Assembly: GCF_026151205.1 (NCBI RefSeq)
Contig: NC_087076.1
Span: forward strand, 801,192-865,191
Source: Bolinopsis microptera
Taxonomy: Eukaryota > Ctenophora > Tentaculata > Lobata > Bolinopsidae
Length of the DNA: 64,000 nucleotides
Direction: 5' to 3'
Shown: piece after piece, positions 44,771 through 55,625 of the stretch
Position numbering within the stretch: the stretch's first letter is position 1
Layout: every line of letters starts with the position of its first letter
Position numbers and translations under genes: made by a program
Notes under the pieces: generated by a model
What the model saw: only the letters and a program-made list of their open reading frames with translations
The model's database searches: none
What the model was told of the DNA's origin: nothing

Positions 44771-45118
44771 CAACACCGGATTACCAGTGGAGGAGGCAGG
44801 ACTGAGCTGGCCTCGTGTGGGATTGGCACACTTGCGCAGGCTTCACAGCCTTGCTGCGATGGTGCTGGTTCCTATCGGGGCTGTGCTCATTCAGCAACCA
44901 CCAAGGAATCCACCACTACTACACCTACACTACAACACCGGATTACCAGTGGAGGAGGCGGGACTGAGCCGGCCTCGTGTGGGATTGGCACACTTGCGCA
45001 GGCTTCACAGCCTTGCTGCGAGGGTGCTGGTTTCAATCGGGGCTGTGCTCGTTCAGCAACCACCAAGGAATCCACCACTATTACCCCTATACTACAACTC
45101 CGGATTTACAAAACAATC
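44771..45118 (+). repeat. 162-bp tandem monomers in the retrotransposon 5' region
   Basis: The word caaca/ctccggatt recurs at 44,771, 44,933 and 45,095, giving two full monomers of 162 bp and a partial third just before ORF1. Repeated 5' monomers in other LINEs, such as mouse L1, act as internal promoters; that role here is inferred. Confidence 0.85.
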
Positions 45119-45517
45119 ATGACTGATAGCGGTAATGAGATGTATCAACTGTCTAACACAGATGAGACATTGATTTTCGCAGAGCGGAGGTTTTCTGATT
45201 TACGCTTAACATCAGACATTATTGTGATTAAAGGACCTATTTCAACAACATTGCGCGGGAACGCGCACATAATCTCCCATATACTGATACACAACAACTC
45301 ATTATCTCTCAATCCTACCCCACCGTGGAATAGGATACAGATCACCAACATCTGGGAGGCAGTGGCTGTGCAGCTACATGAAGGTGGGGGCCCGTCGACG
45401 GAGTTTAAACAGAGGCAGCGGATCTGGGTGGATGTCTCACCTTCGGGTGAGACATTCTTAGAGAAACACAGTTTTCGACCAGCCCCCCGACACAGTGCCC
45501 AATCCAAAAGGTCCTAG
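45119..45517 (+). CDS. Retrotransposon ORF1 candidate, 132 residues
   Basis: The first ATG-initiated frame after the monomers, MTDSGNEMYQLSNTDETLI and so on, ending PRHSAQSKRS. It has no recognised RNA-binding or zinc-knuckle motif. It lies between the 5' monomers and ORF2, where ORF1 is expected, but is short, so it may be a remnant or part of a leader. Confidence 0.4.
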   Translation: MTDSGNEMYQLSNTDETLIFAERRFSDLRLTSDIIVIKGPISTTLRGNAHIISHILIHNNSLSLNPTPPWNRIQITNIWEAVAVQLHEGGGPSTEFKQRQRIWVDVSPSGETFLEKHSFRPAPRHSAQSKRS

Positions 45518-45625
45518 TACCCGACCGGTGAGGGTAACTGCAGGTGCTGCACGCCACGTCCCCAATACCAAAAAAACAGGTAAAACTCATCATGAATATT
45601 ACTCTGTTACTCAAATCAACCTTAA

Positions 45626-47509
45626 ACGCAAGTACAACGCGAACTAACCGAGTATTATTACAAAGTTGGGGACATTAGGCCCCGTGCCGCCATAGTAATA
45701 CACAAAAACCTAGCTGAAAAAAGTTGGGAACTATCGCCTTTCACAACCCCGGATCAAGTTGCTATTAAGATTCAACTTAGCTCGACAGAAGTAATTCTGG
45801 CAGCTTCGTACATGGATATTAATGGACCAGCTCCATCCCACGGAACCACACCTCTTGCCAAATACGCTATAGACAACAAAATACCACTCATAATAGGCTC
45901 TGACACCAACTCCCAACACACTCTTTGGGGTAACAGGTTGTGCAATAGAAGAGGAGAGGAACTACTTGATTTCCTCTCGTCGCTAGGGCTCTCCTGTTCC
46001 AACAAAAGTTCAACTCCAACATTCCTCAACTCACGAGGTCATAATTCCATCATTAACCTCACTATTACCAACCAACTGGGGGCTGAACTGATCAGTAACT
46101 GGCACGTTAGTGATCTTTACTCAAACTCCGATCACAGATATATCATGTTCGACATTACTTCTGGTCCCAAAAAAGAATTAAGACAAATACGCCTAGTCAA
46201 GAACACTGACTGGGCGAAATTTGACGAGATTCTTTACAACAACAATGATCTCCACAACTCCTGCGTTAACACACCACACGACATTGATCACAAAGTTAAC
46301 ACCATTAATACTGCTCTCCGAGCGGCCTTCGAGGAGGCATGTCCCATTACTTACATCTCCAGCGCTGTCAGAAAACCACCCTGGCTAACTCGAGAAGTTG
46401 AGGAAGCACAGAGGGGTATAAGACGCAAACTCATCACAGCTCGTCGAATCAAAACTGATGCTTCGTGGCTCGCTCTTAGAGAAAGCAACAAGCAATACAA
46501 CAAGATCCTGTCCAACTCCCAGCGCAATGCGTGGCGGAAATTCTGCGCAGACACAGAATCGGTTAAGGAATCTGGAAGGATGAACAAGATTCTGAAAACC
46601 TGTACTGACACCAATAACAAACTTGAAGCCGTTTATAAACCAAATGGCGAACTCACCAAAAACGCAGAGGAGACACTGGAGGTCATGACACAAACCCACT
46701 TCAAGGAGAGTGTTACTGATCCGCCAGTTCCGCCTCTCTGCCCCTTACCCATCTCCACAGACTTACTAGACAAAATCTACAGCCCTGAAAGAATCGAAAA
46801 GGCTCTCCTATCCTTCGATCCCTTGAAGGCTGCAGGACCTGACACTCTAAAACCTATCATATTCCAGAAAGCCTGGGCTCATATCAAAGACATAACAAAA
46901 AACATTATGACAAAAAACCATGAAACGCAACACATCCCAACTTTGTGGAGGGACTCTCTTGGAATCTTTCTCCCTAAGCCTGGAAAAACCGACTACAACA
47001 ATGCTAAGTCATTTCGAACGATCACTCTTTCGCCTGTGATGTTAAAGTTGCAGGAGAAAGTGATCTTATGGCATATGCAACATGACCTCAACATAGCTAA
47101 TGATATCAACAAACGACAATTCGGCTTTAAGAAGGGCTGCTCCACAGAAGCGGCACTTCATAAAGTTACTCACACCATTGAGCGCAGAATAGCCAAGAAA
47201 GGATATGTCCTAGGTGTCTTTCTAGATATAGAGGGCGCCTTCGACAATGTCTCGTTCAAGGCTATCTCTGAAGCAGTCAAGGCTACGAAAGTGGACTTGG
47301 CTACAGCACAGTGGATCATCAACATGGTAACCAATCGATTCATCACACTAAATCATAAGGATAAGTCGAGAAGGGTACGGATCAGGCGAGGTTGCCCCCA
47401 AGGAGGCATTCTCTCTCCTTTTCTCTGGAACCTGGTAGTCGACGATCTCCTTTCCTTTACCGCAAAAGACATCCCGGGTTCGGGGTTACCTGCAAGCCTT
47501 TGCGGATGA
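45626..47509 (+). pseudogene. Retrotransposon ORF2, first part: endonuclease and reverse transcriptase
   Basis: Open from 45,626 to a stop at 47,507-47,509. The AP-endonuclease domain shows IGSDTNSQHTLWG (about 45,893-45,931) and the catalytic-type SDHRY (about 46,127). Its first third appears lost or frameshifted: upstream text near 45,590-45,640 continues in another frame. Reverse transcriptase motifs follow: KAAGPDTLKP, the LPKPGK motif, RTITLSP, FLDIEGAFDNV, and RRGCPQGGILSP. The frame then shifts just before the active-site aspartates, which are in the next part. Confidence 0.85.
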
Positions 47510-49208
47510 TCTGTTGTCTCTAGCGGAAGGGGATGATTTAGACATCATCTGGGACCGAACATGCAAAACTATTAAAACGATAGAAAATTGGTGCAGAACC
47601 AAAGAGCTATCTATTAGCGCCCTTAAAACTCAGATAGTCATGTTTACCTGGAATAGTAAGTGGACTCTAAGACCTATAACAGTTGGCAACAACATTATAG
47701 GTCTTTCCAAGTCTGCTAAATTTCTAGGAGTGACCTTGGACAGCAAACTCAACTTCAATGAACATATCATCAACACCACCAAAAAAGCCACGGCATCCCT
47801 CATGCAATGTCGAAGAGCTGTTGGCCCCACATGGGGTATGAGCCCTAAAACATGCAAATGGATGTACACGGCTGTCATCCGTCCAATCCTATCCTACTGC
47901 TGTAGTATATGGATCAGGGCCACTCAAACGGACTATAACGCGAAGAAACTCAAACGTGTTCAGGCATTGGCACTCAGAATGATGTCTGGTGCCATGCCAA
48001 GCACACCTTTTATCGCATTGAATCACCTCACCGACACTTCTGACATCATACTGTTCCTGCAAGGTGAAGCAGCAAAGGGTGCGGCCAGGCTACAAGCTTA
48101 TGGCAGCCTCACTCTTGAAACTACCGCCTTCAGGAAGGGAACTATCAAAAATCATACCACTATCAACAAACAATTCATGGCAGACCTCATTATCCCACCT
48201 AGAGCAACAAGAGACCTAACAACACCAACCATGATGCTGGGACGGCACTTCACCGTCACAACTCCTGGAGCCGATACCACTGAATATAGAAATTCACTTC
48301 AAAACACCATTGACAACATTACCAGTGAAACAATCACCTGCTACACTGACGGGTCACTCACAGACTCAGGATGCGGGGCTGGCTATATCATCACAACTGA
48401 CAACAATAACACCACCCTTGAAGAAAGATCATTCAAGCTCCCTGATTATTGCACTGTTTACCAAACAGAGCTCACCGCCATCATTGAAGCTTGCAAATAT
48501 CTCTATACCTATACCAACAGACATATCATCATATGGTCTGACAGTCTCTCATCTATACAAGCTATCTCTGCACTTTCAACGCGGAGTAGAACTACAAGAG
48601 ACTGTTACGACTCTCTTAATGCACTCGGATCCAACAACACGCTAGAGATACGATGGATTGCAGCACACATCGGATTGTGGGGGAACGAAAAAGCAGATGA
48701 GCTGGCCAAGCTTGGTACAACCAGTGAATCCACTTTAAAGTGTCCAATTCCACAATCCTACATCAAGCGTCAAATCGACAACAAAGTCAACAGACTGAAT
48801 CAGGAAACTTGGTTAACTGACGGTCCCAGACACACCAAACTGACACTCGGCCACAAGCATGCCAAAATCATCAAAAACCTCAACACTACACTCAGCAAAA
48901 ACAGACAAGATTACAGAACTGCAGTTCACCTCATCACGGGTCACTGCGGCTTAAACAAACACCTTCACACCATTTGCAAATCAAACACCAGTGCTTGTCC
49001 TATGTGTGGCGACGGAGAGGAAACTGTCTCACACTTCCTTGGACAGTGTCCAGCTATTGCCCAAATTAGAGGTCAATATTTCCAGGACTACTACCTCTCT
49101 GTCAATGACATATTCGACAACCAACACATCACCACAATTGTCAATTTCGCAAACCGCACCAAACGCTTAATTGTGCCGGAAGAGCTGGATCAGACCGGGG
49201 TGACTTAA
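47487..49208 (+). pseudogene. Retrotransposon ORF2, second part: FADD motif, RNase H, zinc knuckle
   Basis: In a different frame from the first part. It opens with YLQAFADDLLSLAEGDD (FADD at 47,499-47,510), the catalytic aspartates of the reverse transcriptase. RNase H has its acidic residues in order: CYTDGS (48,340), QTELTAI (48,462), WSDSLSS (48,534) and AHIGLWGNEKADELA (48,664). A C-x2-C-x8-H-x4-C knuckle (CPMCGDGEETVSHFLGQC) lies near the C-terminus. The stop is TAA at 49,206. Apart from the break before FADD, the reading frame is intact, which suggests recent insertion. Confidence 0.88.
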
Positions 49209-49456
49209 AGTATTATCTCATAGTCATATGCTGTCTCGTCTCGTTTTACTTTTCCAAACCCAGCTGGCATTTAAGCGTATCATTTTGACTCATATATCAT
49301 CTTACACCATCCTCCACCAATCACTCTGATTTCACCGGCAACCTTCCCCAAGGTTGCCACACCCCAGAGGTAGGCAGAGCATCTCAATGCTATCCTCTCG
49401 TGGGCTATCTTGGCCCAGCCTCTCTTTAAAAAAAAAAGAAAAAAAGTACCAAGTAC

Positions 49457-50740
49457 ATAATATTAGCAAGCTTGTCACACGTTGTAGACCTGCCGCGCAC
49501 GAGTGCGCGGCTGTATCGTGGATTTCACCACGATACTTCTTAGTGCCACTTAGTGAAACCATAATGGGGGTCAAGACGTGATACAAGTAGCAAAATAGGT
49601 TGTAGCGAGATGCACCACTTAGGCCTCATGCCGCCTAGTCTCTCTATGATTATGAACATATATATAATAAGAATCAACAAGCTAGGTAATTGTAAAACAA
49701 GCGTACCTGCATGGCAGTAGTGGTACGAAAGCACATGCAATGGTTAAGTTGATTGACGATGTCAATCCATCGAGATCGATGCGAAGCTAGAATGCTAGTT
49801 CGCGCGGCGCGTCGAAGCGGCGAAGTTCTCAAATTGCCAATGGTTAGGTAAACCAAAAAGTTTACAGATTATGCTGGTCTTATTTTTTTCCGAAACAAAC
49901 CGTAACGTAATTTTTACGATAAATGGGTGAAAAGTGGTTTAAAATAATTAAACTGTATGTCTTGTTCATGGCCTTATCATGGTTTAAATGGCAATGAATT
50001 GAGCATTCGTTATTTAACTGCTACCGGGTGATTTGTAAGTTTATAACGTACGAGTTTTGGTAAGTTACAATCAGGTACATCATATATATTATAAAATTAG
50101 GAAAACACTTTCCTTATCTCTTGGCATTCAACGTCCGGTACCTCGATGGTGACTTTTATCACTTACAACATAGTACATGTTATTTAAAAACAAATCTTTC
50201 CAACGTTCAAAATTTTTTGATTCGCGAAATGAAGTTTGACAGGGCTTTGGTTGTTTAATGTTCAGTGTACTTGCATAAAGGGACTCGTTTTCTGAAGATC
50301 ACGGGCCATCAATCCAAGAAGTTGCGCTAAGCGATCTTTTTTGGTCAACGCAGCTTAATGATCGTGAAATTCGTGATTGATGGTTTATTTAGGAGGTCAA
50401 AAGATCTAGGTCGCATCTTTAAAAAATTAAAAAAAGGAATCTTTTTTAGAGTAGCCTTCAGTGGGGCACTGTATACAATTGTGAGGTTCTGATTATCTTG
50501 TTGAGTTCAATTAAACTATATTAATAATAAACTAGTGCAATGATTGTATAAGTCACAATGTTAGAACTGTTTAACATAGAATAACTTAAAGGGAGAGGAT
50601 GTCGTTAGTTAACATTAAGACTATAAAATTGGCTGACATCCCAGCCCTTAGTACGCTATACTGTTATGTTTCAATTTGATGGTAGTCATGTACGCATGAA
50701 AAGTCATGTGCACTACCATCAATCTTAAGATTGATGCTCA
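49457..50740 (+). other. Non-coding; two adjacent hairpins at its start
   Basis: Just after the retrotransposon are two back-to-back perfect stems: gccgcgcac/gtgcgcggc (49,492-49,511) and gtatcgtgg/ccacgatac (49,513-49,536). A phrase gtacctcgatggtgactt near 50,138 matches intron 6 of the vinculin-like gene. No exon was recognised. Confidence 0.5.
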
Positions 50741-50743
50741 TTT

Positions 50744-50823
50744 ACCTGGGGACCCCAGGCTATTATATTTATGTTCATAATCATAGAGATTAGGCGGAAT
50801 GACAGGCTGAGCGCGGCCCAGTA
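50744..50823 (+). repeat. Dispersed GACAGGCTGAGC module, copy
   Basis: acctggggaccccaggctat, attaggcggaatgacaggct, then gagcgcggcccagtaa. Closest to the copy at 41,320. Confidence 0.75.
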
Positions 50824-50978
50824 AGACGCTCATCACCAACATTTCAATAATAAATATTATTTAATATATATTTCGAATATTACATTTTTTTGTAAAACAG
50901 AGATTTTAGTAGATGATTGATTCAAACCGAAATTCGTTTATATCTGGATAGAAGCGGGAAGGAGACTTTTTTGGAGTT

Positions 50979-51051
50979 TTTGCTGACACATGTGACAGTG
51001 ATTAATAAATTCAGGTAGTTGATTAATTAATCGTTTTCATGTGTCAGCAAA
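50979..51051 (+). promoter_or_regulatory. 14-bp inverted repeat upstream of the 442-residue gene
   Basis: tttgctgacacatg at 50,979-50,992 is exactly complemented by catgtgtcagcaaa at 51,038-51,051, with a 45-bp AT-rich spacer. It lies about 115 bp before the start codon, so it may be a paired protein-binding site or the ends of a tiny element. Function is not shown by the sequence. Confidence 0.4.
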
Positions 51052-51165
51052 CACTTTGCTTACCTCCCCACCAATATCTAGATATATTATCCTTTCCTTA
51101 TTTTAAACATGATTTAATCCTCTCTTCAGATCCCGAATCCTGATGTCTCATAGTACTTGAACGAT

Positions 51166-52494
51166 ATGTCATCACTTGTTGCTGTTGGAGTAAGGTCAGG
51201 ATTTCAAATAATACGGTATTACTTTTGTAAGAATCTAGAAAAAGGAGATTACACAAATGAGCAACTTCTCACTATATTTGAAAGCAAAATTGGTGCTATT
51301 TCAAAGGATCTAGAAGACCTAAAACTTCAAAAGCTTCGGTCTGCTACTTTCCTTTTGAGGTCTGGAGTTCAAATGTTTCATTCGAATGACTTTGAGGAAG
51401 CAAGAAGAAACTTTGACAAAGCCGAGATGGACGCTATTGAAGCATTTTCAACTGCTCCATCTGTAGATTGGAGAGTGCTCTCAATTAAAATCGCTATTTG
51501 TTCACACATTTGGAGAAAAGCTGGCCTCTTACTGGGTTGCTCATCAGTAAACTTTGTTTCAGTCCTGAAGCAAGTTTTACTGCACATTCATAGACTGCTT
51601 GATGATGATGGAATAAAAAGCAATATCAAAACCCATGTCGGTGGGTCTTTTCTGTCCAACATCAATAAGTCAAAGCGACTTGGGTTGATTAACACAGTTC
51701 TTGATATCGAAGAAAGCTCTAGAAAAGTGTTGTTTGATAACTTTTTGGAGATTTTACCCTCTTCTTATGTAACATATGATGGAGACTCGCGTGTTTCACT
51801 TCTTGAGCTCACAAGTAATAGACATGATTTGGTCCCCTTCTCACCAAGACAATGCTCACTTATTGAGCCCATCCCAGCTATCAAATCATGGAGAAATGTC
51901 TCTTGTGAGATATCATTAGAAAGGAACGCTACTCAAGAGATGGTATCCTGTGGTACAGACCATAATGGTGCTGATGTTTACATCGCTGATCGCAAATGGA
52001 TCGATTTACATAGCACAGTAAAAAGTCTCATGGCATCTATTCAAAATTTTGAGATAAACAAAGAGAAAACTCTTCAGATGGTGAATAGTTCTCTCGACGA
52101 AAATGAAAATAGTAAAATAAAACAGTCTAACTGTTTTGAGATTGTTTACATCTGTGTTAAAGTTTCTTACAAGTGCCCGATGGAAACTCCACCCCGTGTT
52201 TACATTTACCTTGACAATAAACAACAGCCAGGTTCATCATTTCACATGGCAGTTAAAAGTCGTGGAATGTCAGATCAAGAATACTCGGCTTCCTTTTATC
52301 GTGAAGATGAGTTACTAAGAATACTGAATCAGGAGCTGAATTCTACTTCAATGCTCGATGTAAACCTTTTTGCTGCAAATTGTGATGTTGAAGTTAGAAA
52401 TTTTGAACTTATTGTTCATTACAAGAGTACTGAAATCAAAGCTTTTAAACTCGATGGATCGGATAACAATCAGTTAGCTATGAGCTGCACATAA
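51166..52494 (+). CDS. Apparently intronless protein of unknown function, 442 residues
   Basis: The first ATG in the frame is at 51,166 (gatATGtca); a TTG further upstream is not a likely start. The protein starts MSSLVAVGVRSGFQIIRYYF. An N-terminal helical stretch (about residues 30-110) includes LRSATFLLRSGVQMF and EARRNFDKAEMDAIEAFST, and reminds me of a helical module in many uncharacterised invertebrate proteins; that is from memory and unverified. The C-terminal half looks mixed alpha/beta (FEIVYICVKVSYKCP, RVYIYLDNK, NFELIVHYKS) with no known motif. No signal peptide or transmembrane segment. An in-frame upstream exon ending near the acceptor ctcttcag (51,129) cannot be excluded. It lies 340 bp before the zinc-finger gene on the same strand. 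Confidence 0.75.
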   Translation: MSSLVAVGVRSGFQIIRYYFCKNLEKGDYTNEQLLTIFESKIGAISKDLEDLKLQKLRSATFLLRSGVQMFHSNDFEEARRNFDKAEMDAIEAFSTAPSVDWRVLSIKIAICSHIWRKAGLLLGCSSVNFVSVLKQVLLHIHRLLDDDGIKSNIKTHVGGSFLSNINKSKRLGLINTVLDIEESSRKVLFDNFLEILPSSYVTYDGDSRVSLLELTSNRHDLVPFSPRQCSLIEPIPAIKSWRNVSCEISLERNATQEMVSCGTDHNGADVYIADRKWIDLHSTVKSLMASIQNFEINKEKTLQMVNSSLDENENSKIKQSNCFEIVYICVKVSYKCPMETPPRVYIYLDNKQQPGSSFHMAVKSRGMSDQEYSASFYREDELLRILNQELNSTSMLDVNLFAANCDVEVRNFELIVHYKSTEIKAFKLDGSDNNQLAMSCT

Positions 52495-52834
52495 GATAAT
52501 GATAAGCTTATTCTCAAATTCACTGTACATTTTTTAGACTATTCTATAGCAAGTTTTGTTTTTGTACTCAATTTTAGCATACATTTGTTTTTTTCAAGAT
52601 TTCATGACATGGTTTGAATGTAATAATTGTTTGAAATGTAGAATATCATCTTTATTTTGGTTAATTTAGAAGGAAATGTGTTTAAATTTAAGTAACAAAT
52701 ATAGTTTAGGAAATTTTGTTTCTTAACAATTTGGGAAATTCTTCATAAAATAGAACTTTAATGTTGTTGATATCCAGGATAAAGATTTGAATATTTTTTG
52801 TACAGTTATATTAACATTTGTTACACTAAGGCTC
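52495..52834 (+). promoter_or_regulatory. Short intergenic region before the zinc-finger gene
   Basis: 340 AT-rich bases between two plus-strand genes must contain the 3' end of the first and the promoter or 5'UTR of the second, unless the first gene's coding sequence is spliced on. No TATA box or polyadenylation signal stands out. Confidence 0.35.
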
Positions 52835-54911
52835 ATGGTTGAGGTGGACGATTGCCCTAGGATTGATAAAGAGATAGAAATCACTACTACATGGGGATTT
52901 CCAGAGTCCATTGATCCAGATACCGTTATCTTCTTCGGTGAAAACGACTTTGCTTTAACCTTGGAATCAGATGCTAAGACAAAGAAACCAGTCCTGTGTA
53001 AATCTTTGCAGCAGAAAGTTTCTGTGTATAACACTCTTGGGAGCGGTCTGGATGCCGACTGTTTGGCTAAAATTGAACGCTTTTATCCAAAACCAGATTA
53101 TAGAGAGATATTAGGTTTGTAACCTGCTGTTTTTATAGACTTTTATAGTTGGACTTGTAGGTAGTGACTATTCCAAATACATCTGGGTGTTTATATACAA
53201 TTTTAATGAATCTAATGAGTTATTTTGATCAGATCCATCAATATATTACTTTCAGTGCACGAGAGGGGAAATTCTAAGAGAAATACTCAAAAAACTACCA
53301 AACAAGGTATTTAAGCTAGTATTTAATATTTATATTTAAATTACGTGAACTAGTTTCCTATTGTCTTGATTCATCATTAGTTGTATTCATCATTGTATCA
53401 ATGCAAACTAGCTTTCGTGTTTTTTATTTTTTTAAAGATTATCATTTCGTGTCATATTTCCTACATTTCATGTTCACCATCAGTGAGTGAAGGTTTAAAC
53501 TTGTGTAACCTAATTACTTGAATTCCAGTGCCGGGTTACACTACAAAGAAAAATGAAAAGCTTGGGCTAGGTAAGGATGATATTTAGAAAATATTTGAAG
53601 TTATACATGTTCAGTGATAGAATTGTGTATCAAATAGTGAATAATAATGATCATTCTCTTTTTGATAAATGGCAATGATAAACTTTATGGTAATCTTAGG
53701 TTCTACTGGAGGAAGCAACAAGAGAAGTGACTCTATATCAGGTACCTATCATTATTCAGTCATTTTAAAGTTATCTTTAGCTTTATATTACTGTTACTTA
53801 TAAAACTACAAGTTATAAACTATTTGTCCCAGGTGAAAGCAAACACTCAACAACAAGTCCCCGCTCTGATGTCTCCAGTACAAGACCAGTCAGTAAGAAT
53901 GTTCCCAAACCCATCAGTTTACCCACTTCTCCAGTGGGAACCAAGCGCGCCCCCAGCTCACCTACTGCTTCTCACATGAAAGCTCCAAAACAGGAACCTG
54001 TTGACTTCCCAGCTACAACAACATACCAAGACTTGGGTTTAACCGACCACACTGGTGCATACCCGTGTATTTACTGTGGACTTACCTTCATGACAATGAA
54101 CGAGCTGAAAACCCACTGTGTGGAGCAACATAAAACCAACAAGCCCTTCAGATGCAAGTTTTGTGTGAAGTGCTTCAGGAACTCCCGCCAGTTGCTACTC
54201 CACACTTTCACTCACACAGGTGAGAAGCACTACAGTTGTCTGTACTGTCCGCAGATGTTCAGACAGCCGGGTCACAAGAACAATCACATGAGGATCTCCC
54301 ACGGGGACTCCTTCCCCTACAAGTGTGACCAGAACAAGTCACGTGACCAGAACAAATCACGTGACCAGAACAAGTCATGTGAGGAGCAGGAGAAGTGCGG
54401 GGCAGTGTTTAGCACCTCACTCGAGCTGACCCGGCACAACAAAGAGAAGCACGTAGTCAGGACGACTAGATGCAGAGCCTGCACAGTAACATTCGGGAAC
54501 CACACGCTCTACAAGGAGCACCAGTGCCCCAAGAAGGACAGGAAGCTGAACTGCGGGGCCTGTGGGGAGAAGTTCTATAGGATGGCGGACGTGCTGCACC
54601 ACGCCAAGTTCTGCAAGTATGTAGATCCTACTGAGGTTACGTGTGAGAAGTGCGGGACTACCTTCCCTAGCGCTGCTAAGTGCTCTGTTCACAAAACGTA
54701 TCTGTGTACTGGTGAGCCTATAGTACCTGTTAAAGAGAACAAGGTAGGAGAGCTGCTGGACAAGGTAAAGGAGGAAATGGTGGATTATGAGGAGGAGAGC
54801 AGTGCTCCTCAAGTAGGGGTGGGTACACCCCTACCTCAAGCACTAAGTGAACTTGAGCAGCCTGAAATTGAGGCTGAACTAAAGGTGGTTATAGTTGATG
54901 ACCAATCATGA
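52835..54911 (+). CDS. C2H2 zinc-finger protein, five exons, 497 residues
   Basis: Exons 52835-53114, 53256-53306, 53529-53570, 53700-53741 and 53833-54911 sum to 1,494 bases, exactly 498 codons with stop. All four introns are phase 1 and have GT-AG ends. The N-terminal exon (MVEVDDCPRIDKEIEITTTW and so on) has no recognised domain. Three mini-exons of 17, 14 and 14 codons encode a Lys/Ser/Thr/Gly-rich linker (NSKRNTQKTTKQ, KKNEKLG, GGSNKRSDS). The last exon has three classical C2H2 fingers from about 54,063 to 54,300 (CIYC...H-x4-H; CKFC...H-x3-H with linker THTGEKHY; CLYC...H-x4-H), then an unusual fourth with an expanded cysteine spacing, then C2HC-like fingers. The tail is acidic. It is probably a nuclear DNA-binding regulator; the ATG at 52,835 is the first plausible start but a 5' exon cannot be excluded. 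Confidence 0.85.
54318..54402 (+). repeat. 18-bp repeats inside the fourth zinc finger
   Basis: Three tandem in-frame copies of gaccagaacaagtcacgt (encoding DQNKSR) lie between the two cysteines that should form the zinc knuckle of finger 4, giving 23 residues between KC and KCGAVF. A further Cys in the last copy leaves a C-x5-C alternative. Confidence 0.8.
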
Positions 54912-55625
54912 TCTCAGACTCAATGTTCTTCCTTTAAATTTTTATTTGCATCTTTACCATTGAAACTGTTCTTTAGTAATTCATGAAGAAACAGATCAAC
55001 TGATACGTAGTTTTTTAAATGATGTTCACTTATTAAATTTAAATTTTGCAAAATTTCACACTTTGCAAAATGATTTATAGTTTTCAAGAAGTGAAAGTCA
55101 ATAAACTGGTTTTTTTTGCAATCTGGTCGGATTAATTTAAAATTATTTGTTATATAATATACATTTTGAATAGTATAATTTAGGTCTTTTATATCTATGA
55201 ACTTGGCAGTTCTTTATATTATATTCGATAATCTAGCTGTTTAGCTCCTATTAGTCTATTAATCATAAGAAAGAAAGTTATTGAATATTGATCACTACTG
55301 CTACTAATTACTACTTTACTATCACTGATTTGTCTTTTTAAAATAATAATTCCTTTAACGATAACACTTGTGTTTTGTCCATTTCGTAGTCTTTTATTTG
55401 CTCTGTTAAGTTCCGTTTCACTGGTTTAACTTGCAGTAGATGAACATTGCAAACTCGAAGTTTCCATGGTCATCCATTCCCTTGAATCCTGCAGATGATC
55501 AAAATGAATGAAGCTGGATTTGAATTTTTAAATTGTAAAAAGCATTCTTTTATTTTGAGGCATGTAATAAACTACAGTTTTTATTTTGATATTGAGCACC
55601 TTGTCTCCATGACGCCTACCCTAGG
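54912..55625 (+). other. 3'UTR and flank of the zinc-finger gene
   Basis: AT-rich. Possible polyadenylation signals are cAATAAAct at 55,101 and taAATAAA-like taataaact at 55,565. No other gene recognised. Confidence 0.5.

Larger units (their letters stand above)
44112..49456 (+). mobile_element. Non-LTR retrotransposon (I/Jockey-type, with RNase H), nearly full length, with target duplication
   Basis: The element spans about 44,124-49,445 (5.3 kb) and ends in an A-rich tail (taaaaaaaaaaagaaaaaaa). The 11-bp sequence gtaccaagtac occurs immediately before it (44,113-44,123) and immediately after the tail (49,446-49,456): a target-site duplication. It encodes an AP-type endonuclease, reverse transcriptase, RNase H and a C-terminal zinc knuckle, the order seen in I/R1/Jockey-group elements with RNase H. 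The 5' region has 162-bp tandem monomers. ORF2 is broken by at least two frameshifts, so this copy is probably inactive unless the breaks are sequencing errors. A relic of the same family is at 38,328. Confidence 0.9.

Noticed and set aside
44739-45122. 127-codon frame across the LINE 5' monomers overlapping the ORF1 start by ATGA
   Set aside because: It has no ATG start and stays open because the 162-bp monomer is a multiple of three; coupling with ORF1 is not supported.
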